Positions 20,694-31,238 of a stretch of 64,000 bases of DNA are shown one piece after another. How positions within the stretch are numbered: the stretch's first letter is position 1; every line of letters starts with the position of its first letter. The stretch is from Pythium myriotylum (lineage: Eukaryota; Oomycota; Peronosporomycetes; Pythiales; Pythiaceae), in assembly GCA_023091665.1 (NCBI GenBank), contig JALJCQ010000001.1, positions 2,480,001 to 2,544,000 on the forward strand, given 5' to 3'. The translations under genes were made by a program, and so were the position numbers. The notes under the pieces are model-generated. The model was not told the origin of the DNA, searched no databases, and worked only from the letters and a program-made list of their open reading frames with translations.

Positions 20694-22704
20694 TGGCTAT
20701 TGTGTGGATCTGTGATGAAAGGTCTGTTGGCTTCGTTTTGTCCCGCACTTGAGATTCCTGAGGCCATCGTTCTGTATTCTCAGGATTGTTGCCCCGGACT
20801 TTCTTCTGGCATTTGACATCATTGACCTTGACATGAACGCCAACTGTCTTTGAACGGGCAATCACCGGGTCAGTAATGCTTCAGACACAGGGGAATCTAC
20901 AGCTCTGTAGGGTTGGACTTCAATCTGGGTGATTCCCGCAATTGTGCGCATCCATGTTGAACTTTGCCCGTTGGTTTGTTGATCAGCGATCAACCGTCAG
21001 TTGCGCAACGTCGGAACTCCACGAGAGAACTAGAGCCTGACGTGGCGTTCGATTTTCCAGTCAATGGTGGGTCGTCATGTGTAATGCTGTACTAGATCCC
21101 CCGTCTCTTCATTCGCGCTGCTTCAGCTTCATTCCATGACACAACAGTACACATGACAGCACTAATGTAGTATACTAAGACTACATACACATACCGTAGA
21201 ACTGATGTGGAAGCTCTGTGACCGGCAACTTCCCAACAAAGCTGAGGAAGTACAGTACATGTACGTTGGAAGAAAGGAAGATGACCGATTTGTTGACGTC
21301 GAATAATGCTATCAGAGCACTACAGTACTCGAACAACGATACAGGAGCCTAGCTGGTGTGTGGAGCTTATCAAGATAAAATACTCTAGGGCGGTATTTCC
21401 CCCCATCGACTCGATCGTGTGAACGTGATTTGGAACCTATTCATTTACTCATCTTGGAAACCGGACTAGGAATAAACCTCTCTAAGAGTCTGAGTCACGT
21501 TCTATTGCACAGCTTATTCACACGCCTACGAATACCAGGAGCATTGGTATGGTTTAGACGCCAAAACTGACATCACACATGCGTTCTGGAGATGTCTAAA
21601 GGATCCAAAGGCCGAAAATCTAGAGACTCGAGACTCGATCTGAACCAGCAAAGCAAGTGTGGTCTTGGACAGTTCCGCATCTTGACCTCACCAAGTTGAA
21701 GAACCGTTCACACCCATTCTAAAGAGAAAGTACAGTGGGACAACTACTCGTGCATAGAACAGCTCTATGACTGACATGTCGGACTGTCCTGTCTGTTTCC
21801 AACTTTCTGGTGCGGAAGGTCACGTCCCCTTCTCAGTGGAGAAGTGCCATCTGACAAAACAGAGACAGTCCAGTGTTCGAGTATTGTAAGGATACGGGTT
21901 TATTATCCTTGAAAATGGAATATGGACCGGTTATGAAATGTGCTGATGTTTGTGTTCTTGAAGAACGGGAGCCACGTAGAGGGGCACCGGAATTCTCGGA
22001 GTCTTTTGCCTTTCCGCCCGAATGGCAAAAGAGTCTCTCTCGTTTTCTTTGATTCAGCGAGTTCTGACTTGACATTGTTTTCCTCATGAAAAGTATCGTT
22101 CGAGAACTTCTAGTCAGGACACGAGAGATCCCAACAGCATTGAAAGCGGTGGCGATTGAAAATCTAGAAACTGTTGCGGGAAAGAGTTGCCTTCGATGTT
22201 TTCTTGGCTGATGGGTCGTCTCTTGCTCGGTCCGGATAAGAATACGCAGCCGAGTGACGGAACGGTGACCTCACTCGCTTGCTTCGGCTTATTCAGAGTC
22301 TCAACAAAAAGACTGAACCTTCTCGTCGATGACTTGTGTCCCACCTTATCCAGATCTGCAGGACGTTTGCGCAGCCATGTTAACCAAGGGGTTACGTAGG
22401 CAGCTGCTGTCTAGTGGAAGTTCTGCCGTTGAAGGCAGCTGATCCAAGATGGATCTGAAAGCTGGATACCAGATCCCACGTGACACACTGATGATGGGCC
22501 TGACGCGAGCCGGAACAACCTCACTGAGGATAGCTAGACACCCTGTCGACCCAAAAGACGTGGCGTACCAACCCAGACGAATACATGGGGTTGACGTATC
22601 TGCTTTGAGGCTTCCTCAACGATTCCATAGCCACGGAAGGCAGGTAAGGGATGAAGGAATGGGAAGCTGCCTCCAAGTTGATCATTTCATTCATCCTCAG
22701 CGAG
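20694..22704. other. spacer between ELI-4 and ELI-5, no gene recognised
   Basis: This is 2.0 kb of unique sequence within the tandem unit, repeated at 24215-26225. The short frames in it have no motif I recognise. It must contain the distal promoter regions of both divergent elicitins, which differ from each other. Confidence 0.5.
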
Positions 22705-22707
22705 TTC

Positions 22708-22724
22708 ACATTCTCCAATTTGCC
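22708..22724 (+). promoter_or_regulatory. initiator-like element of ELI-5
   Basis: ACATTCTCCAATTTGCC lies 46-62 bp before the ATG and is the mirror image of the ELI-4 element. The sequence upstream differs from that of ELI-4. Confidence 0.6.
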
Positions 22725-22769
22725 TCCTCCCAGCAACAACAAGAACCACCTCCTTCCCCAACACCAACA

Positions 22770-23123
22770 ATGAAGTTCGCCACCGTCGCCGTTGCCCTCG
22801 CCACCGTCGCCACCTTCGCCAACGCCGCCACCTGCCCGGCCTCGGAGCTCCAGAAGCTGCTCGCGCTCGCCTCGGAGCCGCGCCTCGAAGAGTGCCAGAA
22901 CGACTCTGGTTTCACCTTCATCCCGCCATCGGGTGCGCCGGACGCCGACCAGGTGCTGCTCATGTGCGCGAGCGAGGCCTGCCAGGCCACGATCAAGACG
23001 CTCCAGGGCCTCAACCCGGCCGACTGCGAGCTCTCGTTCTCGAACGGCGTCTCGCTCAACGTGAAGCAGCTCTTGGACACGCTTGTGCCGACGTGCGGCA
23101 TCTCGCGCAACCTCCGCCAGTAA
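22770..23123 (+). CDS. ELI-5: secreted elicitin, type A
   Basis: This is a 117-aa protein identical to ELI-4. The ATG at 22770 is chosen for the MKFATV signal peptide; an upstream in-frame extension to 22449 reads through the promoter and is not credible. It converges with ELI-6 (stop-to-stop about 670 bp). Confidence 0.92.
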   Translation: MKFATVAVALATVATFANAATCPASELQKLLALASEPRLEECQNDSGFTFIPPSGAPDADQVLLMCASEACQATIKTLQGLNPADCELSFSNGVSLNVKQLLDTLVPTCGISRNLRQ

Positions 23124-23795
23124 GCTAGTGGCCAAGTAGCCTCTTGACGAAAGATTTTTGCAACGCGCGTGCAACGTCTCTCCGGAGGCCAGCACGCACG
23201 TATCTCGATCTAGCATCGTTTATATATGGAAAATACAGTCGATTGCTTGACTGAAACTCGCGCGTCGTTTGACTGTGGATGCATTGCTAAGCTCGCTGTG
23301 CGAAGGGTTGGTACACGTACTGTACTGTATGATTGGATGGCAAGCCAAGTGATCACCTGTCTGTCTGTGTTGCACGCACGGAAAGCTCGCAAGATACCTT
23401 CTGTGCCCGTCTTGTCTGAGATCTAGATGAATCTGTGGTCGACAGAGCAGACTGCGACCCCAGCGAAGGCCAATAACAGCAGTACAATACGACTACTAAC
23501 AACGCGAATGCAGACCACAGATAGTTTTCTGGCATCAGCACCAGTTAATCCTTTGAGCAGAACCGTCAATCGCCGTCGGGACGCATTAAAAGCCATCGCG
23601 TACGAACTCCCCCATGCACCTCCAAATCTGTTCCGTAGCGAGTCCAGACCAACGCTCCAACACCATAGTTCGGGATCACAAAATTGTGTTGAATTCACGA
23701 AGACGTAGTAGGTCTAACGTACAACTTAAGTAGTCTGTCCCGGGAGCCAAACGGCATCCCGGGGAGCAGTAGACATGTGCGTACGAGCACAACGT

Positions 23796-24149
23796 TTACT
23801 GGCGAAGGTTGCGCGAGATGCCGCACGTCGGCACAAGCGTGTCCAAGAGCTGCTTCACGTTGAGCGAGACGCCGTTCGAGAACGAGAGCTCGCAGTCGGC
23901 CGGGTTGAGGCCCTGGAGCGTCTTGATCGTGGCCTGGCAGGCCTCGCTCGCGCACATGAGCAGCACCTGGTCGGCGTCCGGCGCACCCGATGGCGGGATG
24001 AAGGTGAAACCAGAGTCGTTCTGGCACTCTTCGAGGCGCGGCTCCGAGGCGAGCGCGAGCAGCTTCTGGAGCTCCGAGGCCGGGCAGGTGGCGGCGTTGG
24101 CGAAGGTGGCGACGGTGGCGAGGGCAACGGCGACGGTGGCGAACTTCAT
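23796..24149 (-). CDS. ELI-6: secreted elicitin, type A (hybrid gene)
   Basis: The protein is identical to ELI-4. At DNA level the 3' end and 3' flank (ACGTTTACTGGCGAAGG) match ELI-8, while the signal-peptide region, 5'UTR and spacer match ELI-4. This is the hybrid expected from unequal crossing-over between ELI-4 and ELI-8. It is divergent from ELI-7. Confidence 0.92.
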   Translation of the reverse strand: MKFATVAVALATVATFANAATCPASELQKLLALASEPRLEECQNDSGFTFIPPSGAPDADQVLLMCASEACQATIKTLQGLNPADCELSFSNGVSLNVKQLLDTLVPTCGISRNLRQ

Positions 24150-24191
24150 TGTTGGTGTTGGGGAAGGAGGTGGTTCTTGTTGTTGCTGGGA

Positions 24192-24211
24192 GGAGGCAAA
24201 TTGGAGAATGT
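24192..24211 (-). promoter_or_regulatory. initiator-like element of ELI-6
   Basis: This is the same sequence and spacing as the ELI-4 element, carried over in the tandem copy. Confidence 0.6.
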
Positions 24212-24214
24212 CGA

Positions 24215-26225
24215 TGGCTATTGTGTGGATCTGTGATGAAAGGTCTGTTGGCTTCGTTTTGTCCCGCACTTGAGATTCCTGAGGCCATCGTTCTGTATTC
24301 TCAGGATTGTTGCCCCGGACTTTCTTCTGGCATTTGACATCATTGACCTTGACATGAACGCCAACTGTCTTTGAACGGGCAATCACCGGGTCAGTAATGC
24401 TTCAGACACAGGGGAATCTACAGCTCTGTAGGGTTGGACTTCAATCTGGGTGATTCCCGCAATTGTGCGCATCCATGTTGAACTTTGCCCGTTGGTTTGT
24501 TGATCAGCGATCAACCGTCAGTTGCGCAACGTCGGAACTCCACGAGAGAACTAGAGCCTGACGTGGCGTTCGATTTTCCAGTCAATGGTGGGTCGTCATG
24601 TGTAATGCTGTACTAGATCCCCCGTCTCTTCATTCGCGCTGCTTCAGCTTCATTCCATGACACAACAGTACACATGACAGCACTAATGTAGTATACTAAG
24701 ACTACATACACATACCGTAGAACTGATGTGGAAGCTCTGTGACCGGCAACTTCCCAACAAAGCTGAGGAAGTACAGTACATGTACGTTGGAAGAAAGGAA
24801 GATGACCGATTTGTTGACGTCGAATAATGCTATCAGAGCACTACAGTACTCGAACAACGATACAGGAGCCTAGCTGGTGTGTGGAGCTTATCAAGATAAA
24901 ATACTCTAGGGCGGTATTTCCCCCCATCGACTCGATCGTGTGAACGTGATTTGGAACCTATTCATTTACTCATCTTGGAAACCGGACTAGGAATAAACCT
25001 CTCTAAGAGTCTGAGTCACGTTCTATTGCACAGCTTATTCACACGCCTACGAATACCAGGAGCATTGGTATGGTTTAGACGCCAAAACTGACATCACACA
25101 TGCGTTCTGGAGATGTCTAAAGGATCCAAAGGCCGAAAATCTAGAGACTCGAGACTCGATCTGAACCAGCAAAGCAAGTGTGGTCTTGGACAGTTCCGCA
25201 TCTTGACCTCACCAAGTTGAAGAACCGTTCACACCCATTCTAAAGAGAAAGTACAGTGGGACAACTACTCGTGCATAGAACAGCTCTATGACTGACATGT
25301 CGGACTGTCCTGTCTGTTTCCAACTTTCTGGTGCGGAAGGTCACGTCCCCTTCTCAGTGGAGAAGTGCCATCTGACAAAACAGAGACAGTCCAGTGTTCG
25401 AGTATTGTAAGGATACGGGTTTATTATCCTTGAAAATGGAATATGGACCGGTTATGAAATGTGCTGATGTTTGTGTTCTTGAAGAACGGGAGCCACGTAG
25501 AGGGGCACCGGAATTCTCGGAGTCTTTTGCCTTTCCGCCCGAATGGCAAAAGAGTCTCTCTCGTTTTCTTTGATTCAGCGAGTTCTGACTTGACATTGTT
25601 TTCCTCATGAAAAGTATCGTTCGAGAACTTCTAGTCAGGACACGAGAGATCCCAACAGCATTGAAAGCGGTGGCGATTGAAAATCTAGAAACTGTTGCGG
25701 GAAAGAGTTGCCTTCGATGTTTTCTTGGCTGATGGGTCGTCTCTTGCTCGGTCCGGATAAGAATACGCAGCCGAGTGACGGAACGGTGACCTCACTCGCT
25801 TGCTTCGGCTTATTCAGAGTCTCAACAAAAAGACTGAACCTTCTCGTCGATGACTTGTGTCCCACCTTATCCAGATCTGCAGGACGTTTGCGCAGCCATG
25901 TTAACCAAGGGGTTACGTAGGCAGCTGCTGTCTAGTGGAAGTTCTGCCGTTGAAGGCAGCTGATCCAAGATGGATCTGAAAGCTGGATACCAGATCCCAC
26001 GTGACACACTGATGATGGGCCTGACGCGAGCCGGAACAACCTCACTGAGGATAGCTAGACACCCTGTCGACCCAAAAGACGTGGCGTACCAACCCAGACG
26101 AATACATGGGGTTGACGTATCTGCTTTGAGGCTTCCTCAACGATTCCATAGCCACGGAAGGCAGGTAAGGGATGAAGGAATGGGAAGCTGCCTCCAAGTT
26201 GATCATTTCATTCATCCTCAGCGAG
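24215..26225. other. spacer between ELI-6 and ELI-7, no gene recognised
   Basis: This is the second copy of the 2.0-kb spacer at 20694-22704. I see nothing coding in it. Confidence 0.5.
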
Positions 26226-26228
26226 TTC

Positions 26229-26245
26229 ACATTCTCCAATTTGCC
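26229..26245 (+). promoter_or_regulatory. initiator-like element of ELI-7
   Basis: ACATTCTCCAATTTGCC, as in ELI-5, lies 46-62 bp before the ATG. Confidence 0.6.
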
Positions 26246-26290
26246 TCCTCCCAGCAACAACAAGAACCACCTCCTTCCCCAACACCAACA

Positions 26291-26644
26291 ATGAAGTTCG
26301 CCACCGTCGCCGTTGCCCTCGCCACCGTCGCCACCTTCGCCAACGCCGCCACCTGCCCGGCCTCGGAGCTCCAGAAGCTGCTCGCGCTCGCCTCGGAGCC
26401 GCGCCTCGAAGAGTGCCAGAACGACTCTGGTTTCACCTTCATCCCGCCATCGGGTGCGCCGGACGCCGACCAGGTGCTGCTCATGTGCGCGAGCGAGGCC
26501 TGCCAGGCCACGATCAAGACGCTCCAGGGCCTCAACCCGGCCGACTGCGAGCTCTCGTTCTCGAACGGCGTCTCGCTCAACGTGAAGCAGCTCTTGGACA
26601 CGCTTGTGCCGACGTGCGGCATCTCGCGCAACCTCCGCCAGTAA
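26291..26644 (+). CDS. ELI-7: secreted elicitin, type A
   Basis: This is a 117-aa protein identical to ELI-4, ELI-5 and ELI-6. It is the tandem copy of ELI-5, with the same core promoter and 3' flank, and it converges with ELI-8. Confidence 0.92.
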   Translation: MKFATVAVALATVATFANAATCPASELQKLLALASEPRLEECQNDSGFTFIPPSGAPDADQVLLMCASEACQATIKTLQGLNPADCELSFSNGVSLNVKQLLDTLVPTCGISRNLRQ

Positions 26645-27316
26645 GCTAGTGGCCAAGTAGCCTCTTGACGAAAGATTTTTGCAACGCGCGTGCAACGTCT
26701 CTCCGGAGGCCAGCACGCACGTATCTCGATCTAGCATCGTTTATATATGGAAAATACAGTCGATTGCTTGACTGAAACTCGCGCGTCGTTTGACTGTGGA
26801 TGCATTGCTAAGCTCGCTGTGCGAAGGGTTGGTACACGTACTGTACTGTATGATTGGATGGCAAGCCAAGCGATCACCTGTCTGTCTGTGTTGCACGCAC
26901 GGAAAGCTCGCAAGATACCTTCTGTGCCCGTCTTGTCTGAGATCTAGATGAATCTGTGGTCGACAGAGCAGACTGCGACCCCAGCGAAGGCCAATAACAG
27001 CAGTACAATACGACTACTAACAACGCGAATGCAGACCACAGATAGTTTTCTGGCATCAGCACCAGTTAATCCTTTGAGCAGAACCGTCAATCGCCGTCGG
27101 GACGCATTAAAAGCCATCGCGTACGAACTCCCCCATGCACCTCCAAATCTGTTCCGTAGCGAGTCCAGACCAACGCTCCAACACCATAGTTCGGGATCAC
27201 AAAATTGTGTTGAATTCACGAAGACGTAGTAGGTCTAACGTACAACTTAAGTAGTCTGTCCCGGGCGCCAAACGGCATCCCGGGGAGCAGTAGACATGTG
27301 CGTACGAGCACAACGT

Positions 27317-27670
27317 TTACTGGCGAAGGTTGCGCGAGATGCCGCACGTCGGCACAAGCGTGTCCAAGAGCTGCTTCACGTTGAGCGAGACGCCGTTCGA
27401 GAACGAGAGCTCGCAGTCGGCCGGGTTGAGGCCCTGGAGCGTCTTGATCGTGGCCTGGCAGGCCTCGCTCGCGCACATGAGCAGCACCTGGTCGGCGTCC
27501 GGCGCACCCGATGGCGGGATGAAGGTGAAACCAGAGTCGTTCTGGCACTCTTCGAGGCGCGGCTCCGAGGCGAGCGCGAGCAGCTTCTGGAGCTCCGAGG
27601 CCGGGCAGGTGGCGGCGTTGGCGGCAGAGGCGATGGTGGCGACGGCGACGACGACGGCGGCGAACTTCAT
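27317..27670 (-). CDS. ELI-8: secreted elicitin, type A mature domain with a type C-like signal peptide
   Basis: This is a 117-aa protein whose mature part equals ELI-4, but the signal peptide is MKFAAVVVAVATIASAANA, close to that of ELI-11 rather than ELI-4. The change falls at the signal/mature junction, which suggests gene conversion. It is divergent from its identical twin ELI-9, 1.03 kb between starts. Confidence 0.92.
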   Translation of the reverse strand: MKFAAVVVAVATIASAANAATCPASELQKLLALASEPRLEECQNDSGFTFIPPSGAPDADQVLLMCASEACQATIKTLQGLNPADCELSFSNGVSLNVKQLLDTLVPTCGISRNLRQ

Positions 27671-27715
27671 TGTTGGTGTTGGGGAGGGAGGTGGTTCTTG
27701 TTGTTGCTGGAAGGC

Positions 27716-27733
27716 GGTGAATCGAAGAATGAT
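27716..27733 (-). promoter_or_regulatory. initiator-like element of ELI-8
   Basis: The minus strand reads ATCATTCTTCGATTCACC, 46-63 bp before the ATG, at the inner edge of IR-2. Confidence 0.55.
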
Positions 27734-28000
27734 CTATCGCGGCTTTCAAGAGATGCAGAGAGTTTGTTTCCATGGAGTTCCTCTTGCGATGAAGATGACA
27801 GCGTTGCTGTCACTGAAGCCGACGCATCCTCGTTGAAGTATGCAGAACACGTCAGTCAGAGCTCACCGAAGTATGGAAGGGTTGCCAGCTTCTGATTACA
27901 GGACAGAAACCATTCGCACTGTGCAGCGCGCGACACTGACACTGCCGTGTGTGTGCATTATCGAGTACAAGAGTACTTGAAGCTGACCTAGAGATAGGGC

Positions 28001-28037
28001 TGCACACTGACTTTGATTTTATCAAAGTCAGTGTGCA
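28001..28037. repeat. perfect 17-bp hairpin with 3-nt loop
   Basis: The arms TGCACACTGACTTTGAT and ATCAAAGTCAGTGTGCA surround a TTT loop. It lies near the middle of the IR-2 spacer and outside any gene. Confidence 0.85.
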
Positions 28038-28441
28038 AACTTGAGTTGGTTTATAGCGTTAATGTTGCCTTCACCTTCTGTGGTCTGAAGTCAAACACGT
28101 CACGCAGGGCTTATCATCTTGTTCGTAGAATACACAACTTTCGGACCAACTGTATTAATATGAACATCTCAAAGTCGCGCTCACGGGTCAGAACCAACAA
28201 TGGCGCTCCCTGCTCTTGCTCTGCACCAGTCGAGGGACCGGAACCTGCCGGTGTTGTTGACTTTATCAACTTGAATGCTCCGTGCGTGGAAGATACGTAA
28301 AAACCAGACGGGATTCCCCGTCGGCCTTCCCACAGAACGATTCGGGGTCAGTCGTACAGGCATCCGTGACACACGTGACTACTGGACTACTATTAGCCCC
28401 GTCCTCATGTACATAAAACGGGTTCTAAGGCCAAACGTTAC

Positions 28442-28473
28442 GTGTGTGTGTGTGTGTGTGGGGGGGGGGGGGG
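28442..28473. repeat. (GT)n followed by poly-G microsatellite
   Basis: About nine GT repeats run directly into about 14 Gs. The length is likely variable and may be imprecise in the assembly. Confidence 0.85.
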
Positions 28474-28641
28474 TGCTCTTTCGAACCCGCACCTCAAGAC
28501 TAATACACTCTCAGATGATCCATCAAAAGAAAAGCAGGAACACTCCAAAGTCACGCTACTTCAAGGATGATGACAACACCAAGCTCCACAACAAGCATGC
28601 AGTCACTCAGGTAAACTGCACGACTTGTTCGACCGCAATCG

Positions 28642-28659
28642 ATCATTCTTCGATTCACC
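28642..28659 (+). promoter_or_regulatory. initiator-like element of ELI-9
   Basis: ATCATTCTTCGATTCACC, the mirror of the ELI-8 element, lies 46-63 bp before the ATG. Confidence 0.55.
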
Positions 28660-28704
28660 GCCTTCCAGCAACAACAAGAACCACCTCCCTCCCCAACACC
28701 AACA

Positions 28705-29058
28705 ATGAAGTTCGCCGCCGTCGTCGTCGCCGTCGCCACCATCGCCTCTGCCGCCAACGCCGCCACCTGCCCGGCCTCGGAGCTCCAGAAGCTGCTCGCG
28801 CTCGCCTCGGAGCCGCGCCTCGAAGAGTGCCAGAACGACTCTGGTTTCACCTTCATCCCGCCATCGGGTGCGCCGGACGCCGACCAGGTGCTGCTCATGT
28901 GCGCGAGCGAGGCCTGCCAGGCCACGATCAAGACGCTCCAGGGCCTCAACCCGGCCGACTGCGAGCTCTCGTTCTCGAACGGCGTCTCGCTCAACGTGAA
29001 GCAGCTCTTGGACACGCTTGTGCCGACGTGCGGCATCTCGCGCAACCTTCGCCAGTAA
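28705..29058 (+). CDS. ELI-9: secreted elicitin, type A mature domain with a type C-like signal peptide
   Basis: This is a 117-aa protein identical to ELI-8. The ATG at 28705 gives the signal peptide; the much longer in-frame possibilities upstream run through the microsatellite and are not coding. It converges with ELI-10. Confidence 0.92.
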   Translation: MKFAAVVVAVATIASAANAATCPASELQKLLALASEPRLEECQNDSGFTFIPPSGAPDADQVLLMCASEACQATIKTLQGLNPADCELSFSNGVSLNVKQLLDTLVPTCGISRNLRQ

Positions 29059-29677
29059 ACGTTGTGCTCGTACGCACATGTCTACTGCTCCCCGGGATGC
29101 CGTTTGGCGCCCGGGACAGACTACTTAAGTTGTACGTTAGACCTACTACGTCTTCGTGAATTCAACACAATTTTGTGATCCCGAACTATGGTGTTGGAGC
29201 GTTGGTCTGGACTCGCTACGGAACAGATTTGGAGGTGCATGGGGGAGTTCGTACGCGATGGCTTTTAATGCGTCCCGACGGCGATTGACGGTTCTGCTCA
29301 AAGGATTAACTGGTGCTGATGCCAGAAAACTATCTGCGGTCTGCATTCGCGTTGTTAGTAGTCGTATTGTACTGCTGTTATTGGCCTTCGCTGGGGTCGC
29401 AGTCTGCTCTGTCGACCACGGATTCATCTCGAACTCAGCAAGGGCAGATATGATTTGATTACAGCCACCAGGTGTGAGATAACAGTCTGGCTGCGATTGT
29501 CCTATCAAAAGAACCACAGGAGAGAGTAGTGAGCCGAAGAGAAGACACGTTTGAAAATCAAATTGAGTTTCAAAGGGTACGACATGCAATGAAGCCGGTG
29601 GAACCCAAGTTGATCGATTCCAGTCCAGCGATCCGACGCGGCTGCTGTTCGAACGACCGCAGTTTCGACGCGAATCC

Positions 29678-30013
29678 TTACACCTTACAGGTTGGCACGG
29701 TCGTGTCGAGGATCTTCTTGACGTTAAGAGTCACGTTGTTGGAGAACGTTAGTTCACAGTCTGCTGGGTTCAGGCCCTGGAGGAATTTGATAACTCCGCG
29801 GCACGCCTCGCTAGCACACATGAGCGTCACTTGGTCAGCAGTCGGCATGCCCGAAGGCGGGATGAACGTGAAGGTCGAGTCGTTTTGGCACTCCTCAAGA
29901 CGCGGGGCTCGGGCAAGACCTAGCAATTTCTGGAGCTCTGAGGCCGGGCAGGTGGCGGCGTTGGCGAAGGTGGCGACGGTGGCGAGGGCAACGGCGACAG
30001 TGGCGAGCTTCAT
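29678..30013 (-). CDS. ELI-10: secreted elicitin, type B
   Basis: This is a 111-aa protein. The signal peptide and first mature residues (MKLATVAVALATVATFANA, then ATCPASELQKLL) are nearly those of ELI-4, but the rest of the mature domain is clearly different, with ARAPRLEEC, GMPTADQVTLM and a shortened end TTVPTCKV that lacks the SRNLRQ tail. All six cysteines are kept. ELI-15 encodes the same protein. The sharp change in similarity within one gene again suggests recombination. Confidence 0.92.
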   Translation of the reverse strand: MKLATVAVALATVATFANAATCPASELQKLLGLARAPRLEECQNDSTFTFIPPSGMPTADQVTLMCASEACRGVIKFLQGLNPADCELTFSNNVTLNVKKILDTTVPTCKV

Positions 30014-31238
30014 TGTTGGTGTTGGTTGTGGTGGTTCTTGGTGTTGGTTGAGATGGTTCTTGTTGCTGGAGAAGGAAAATTGCAGAATGAAGAGACGATT
30101 GGTGCAGCCGAGTGTTTCCGTGCTGAGGTCCTTGTGCCGGGCTGGGTGCGAACTTCAAGCAAGGAAGAGTCACCGTCGCTGAAGCAGCACCCGTCCGGGG
30201 CGAGCTACATATCGGGTCTGTCAGCGTTGACTGCTAGCCGCAAACCACTGGATGCCATCCCGGGGATGGACGCTGCGATGACACAGAAACCTTCGCACGA
30301 CTCATCGGAGACCGAGACGGGCGCTCGAGCCACTCCGAAGAGCTTGAAGGGAGGTTGAACGGTTCGAATGTTTTCCCGGTCGCTTGACATCTCTGGAATG
30401 TGAGGAAGTTCAAGTCGAGAATACGCATGACCGAGTGTCGAGGAGGAATCGATTGCTGCTGAGTCGCGAGGACCTTCAAAGGGATGTGGCCGAGATATTG
30501 CCTCGCAGAATTTACCGCCTCGAATTTGCTCCTTGTTTCGTGTTCGAGCTACAACACAGGCGAAACAAGTTGAAACTAGTGCCTTCATACAGAGCACGCA
30601 CATATCCCGGAATTTCTTCAAGAAGGCTAGATTCACACTAGCGCAGATGTCTCAGAGGGTGAGTGCCTTCAATCGCATTCTACTAGACAGATTCGCCATG
30701 CACCTGATCGGAGGATGATTACCCAGGGTAGAAACCATGTACGATCACGTCGAGACTTTTCATACTTCACCCAACAATAGGGGAAAGGTCGCCTAAGGTG
30801 TCAGTCAGATTGAGGATGAACCTTTGTCCTGTAGTGAAGTGTGTACACTGTAAATGAGAAGATCCTGGTAGCTATGGGTGCAAAAGCAGCGTAAAGTTTG
30901 ATAGTAGTACAGAGGAAAGATCCTTCACCATGTCGCACCGGAACTTCACAAAGATTTCTTCTGCCACACTCCAACCTGGCATAGAGGAAGCTATCATCTG
31001 TCCGATTGTGCCAGACCTGACCGGTAGGGACACTCACGTCGGATCCCTCGCGGCCTGACGAGGCAAAGCCTGTCCACAGACTCAACTGCAACACCAAAGA
31101 ACCCAGGGCGGATTGTGTTTGAACTCATTATATGAAGTAACGTTAGGCATGCGCTCAGCTATGACAACTTGGGAGTCGTCAGACACTACAATCCCCAGCT
31201 GAAGGCATCAAAATTCGTTTCAAGGAGTCGCCACTAGC
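30014..31238. other. intergenic region between ELI-10 and ELI-11
   Basis: This is 1.2 kb that includes the ELI-10 promoter and is duplicated at 38969-40193. The short overlapping frames have no recognisable motif. Confidence 0.5.
30074..30092 (-). promoter_or_regulatory. initiator element of ELI-10
   Basis: The minus strand reads CTTCATTCTGCAATTTTCC, a good match to the oomycete initiator region, 61-79 bp before the ATG. Confidence 0.65.

Larger units (their letters stand above)
22705..23585. repeat. right arm of inverted repeat IR-1 (ELI-5 side)
   Basis: This is the reverse complement of 19813-20693. It includes the ELI-5 core promoter, CDS and 3' flank. Confidence 0.85.
20282..23802. repeat. 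tandem unit copy 1 (3,521 bp)
   Basis: This is repeated directly at +3,521 bp with only isolated differences (for example T at 23351 versus C at 26872, and A at 23746 versus C at 27267). It carries most of ELI-4, the spacer, ELI-5 and its 3' flank. Both boundaries fall inside elicitin coding sequence. Confidence 0.85.
23803..27323. repeat. tandem unit copy 2 (3,521 bp)
   Basis: This is the direct repeat of 20282-23802 and contains most of ELI-6, the spacer, ELI-7 and its 3' flank. Similarity continues about 300 bp further into ELI-8, up to the signal-peptide codons. Confidence 0.85.
26948..27737. repeat. left arm of inverted repeat IR-2 (ELI-8 side)
   Basis: This 790-bp arm is the reverse complement of 28638-29427. 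It spans about 370 bp of 3' flank, ELI-8, its 5'UTR and initiator. The outer 3' flank is also shared with tandem copies 1 and 2. Confidence 0.85.
27738..28637. other. spacer between ELI-8 and ELI-9
   Basis: This is 900 bp of non-repeated sequence between the IR-2 arms. It contains a 17-bp perfect hairpin (28001-28037) and a GT/G tract (28442-28473). No gene is recognised. Confidence 0.5.
28638..29427. repeat. right arm of inverted repeat IR-2 (ELI-9 side)
   Basis: This is the reverse complement of 26948-27737, with a few differences in the far 3' flank. Confidence 0.85.

Noticed and set aside
20288..20752. Long frames antisense to each elicitin (for example 154 codons opposite ELI-4, repeated opposite the other copies)
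   Set aside because: They mirror the strong third-position GC bias of the elicitin CDS, have no domain of their own, and the sense frame has the signal peptide, six cysteines and a promoter element.
22449..22769. Extended N-terminus of ELI-5 (and the same for ELI-7 at 25970)
   Set aside because: It reads through the initiator element and 5'UTR and would bury the signal peptide; the MKF start is shared by all array genes.
20282..27323. Reading the repeated elicitin units as a retrotransposon or CRISPR-like array
   Set aside because: There are no LTRs, reverse transcriptase, integrase or terminal repeats with target duplications, and the repeats are kilobase-scale gene duplications.
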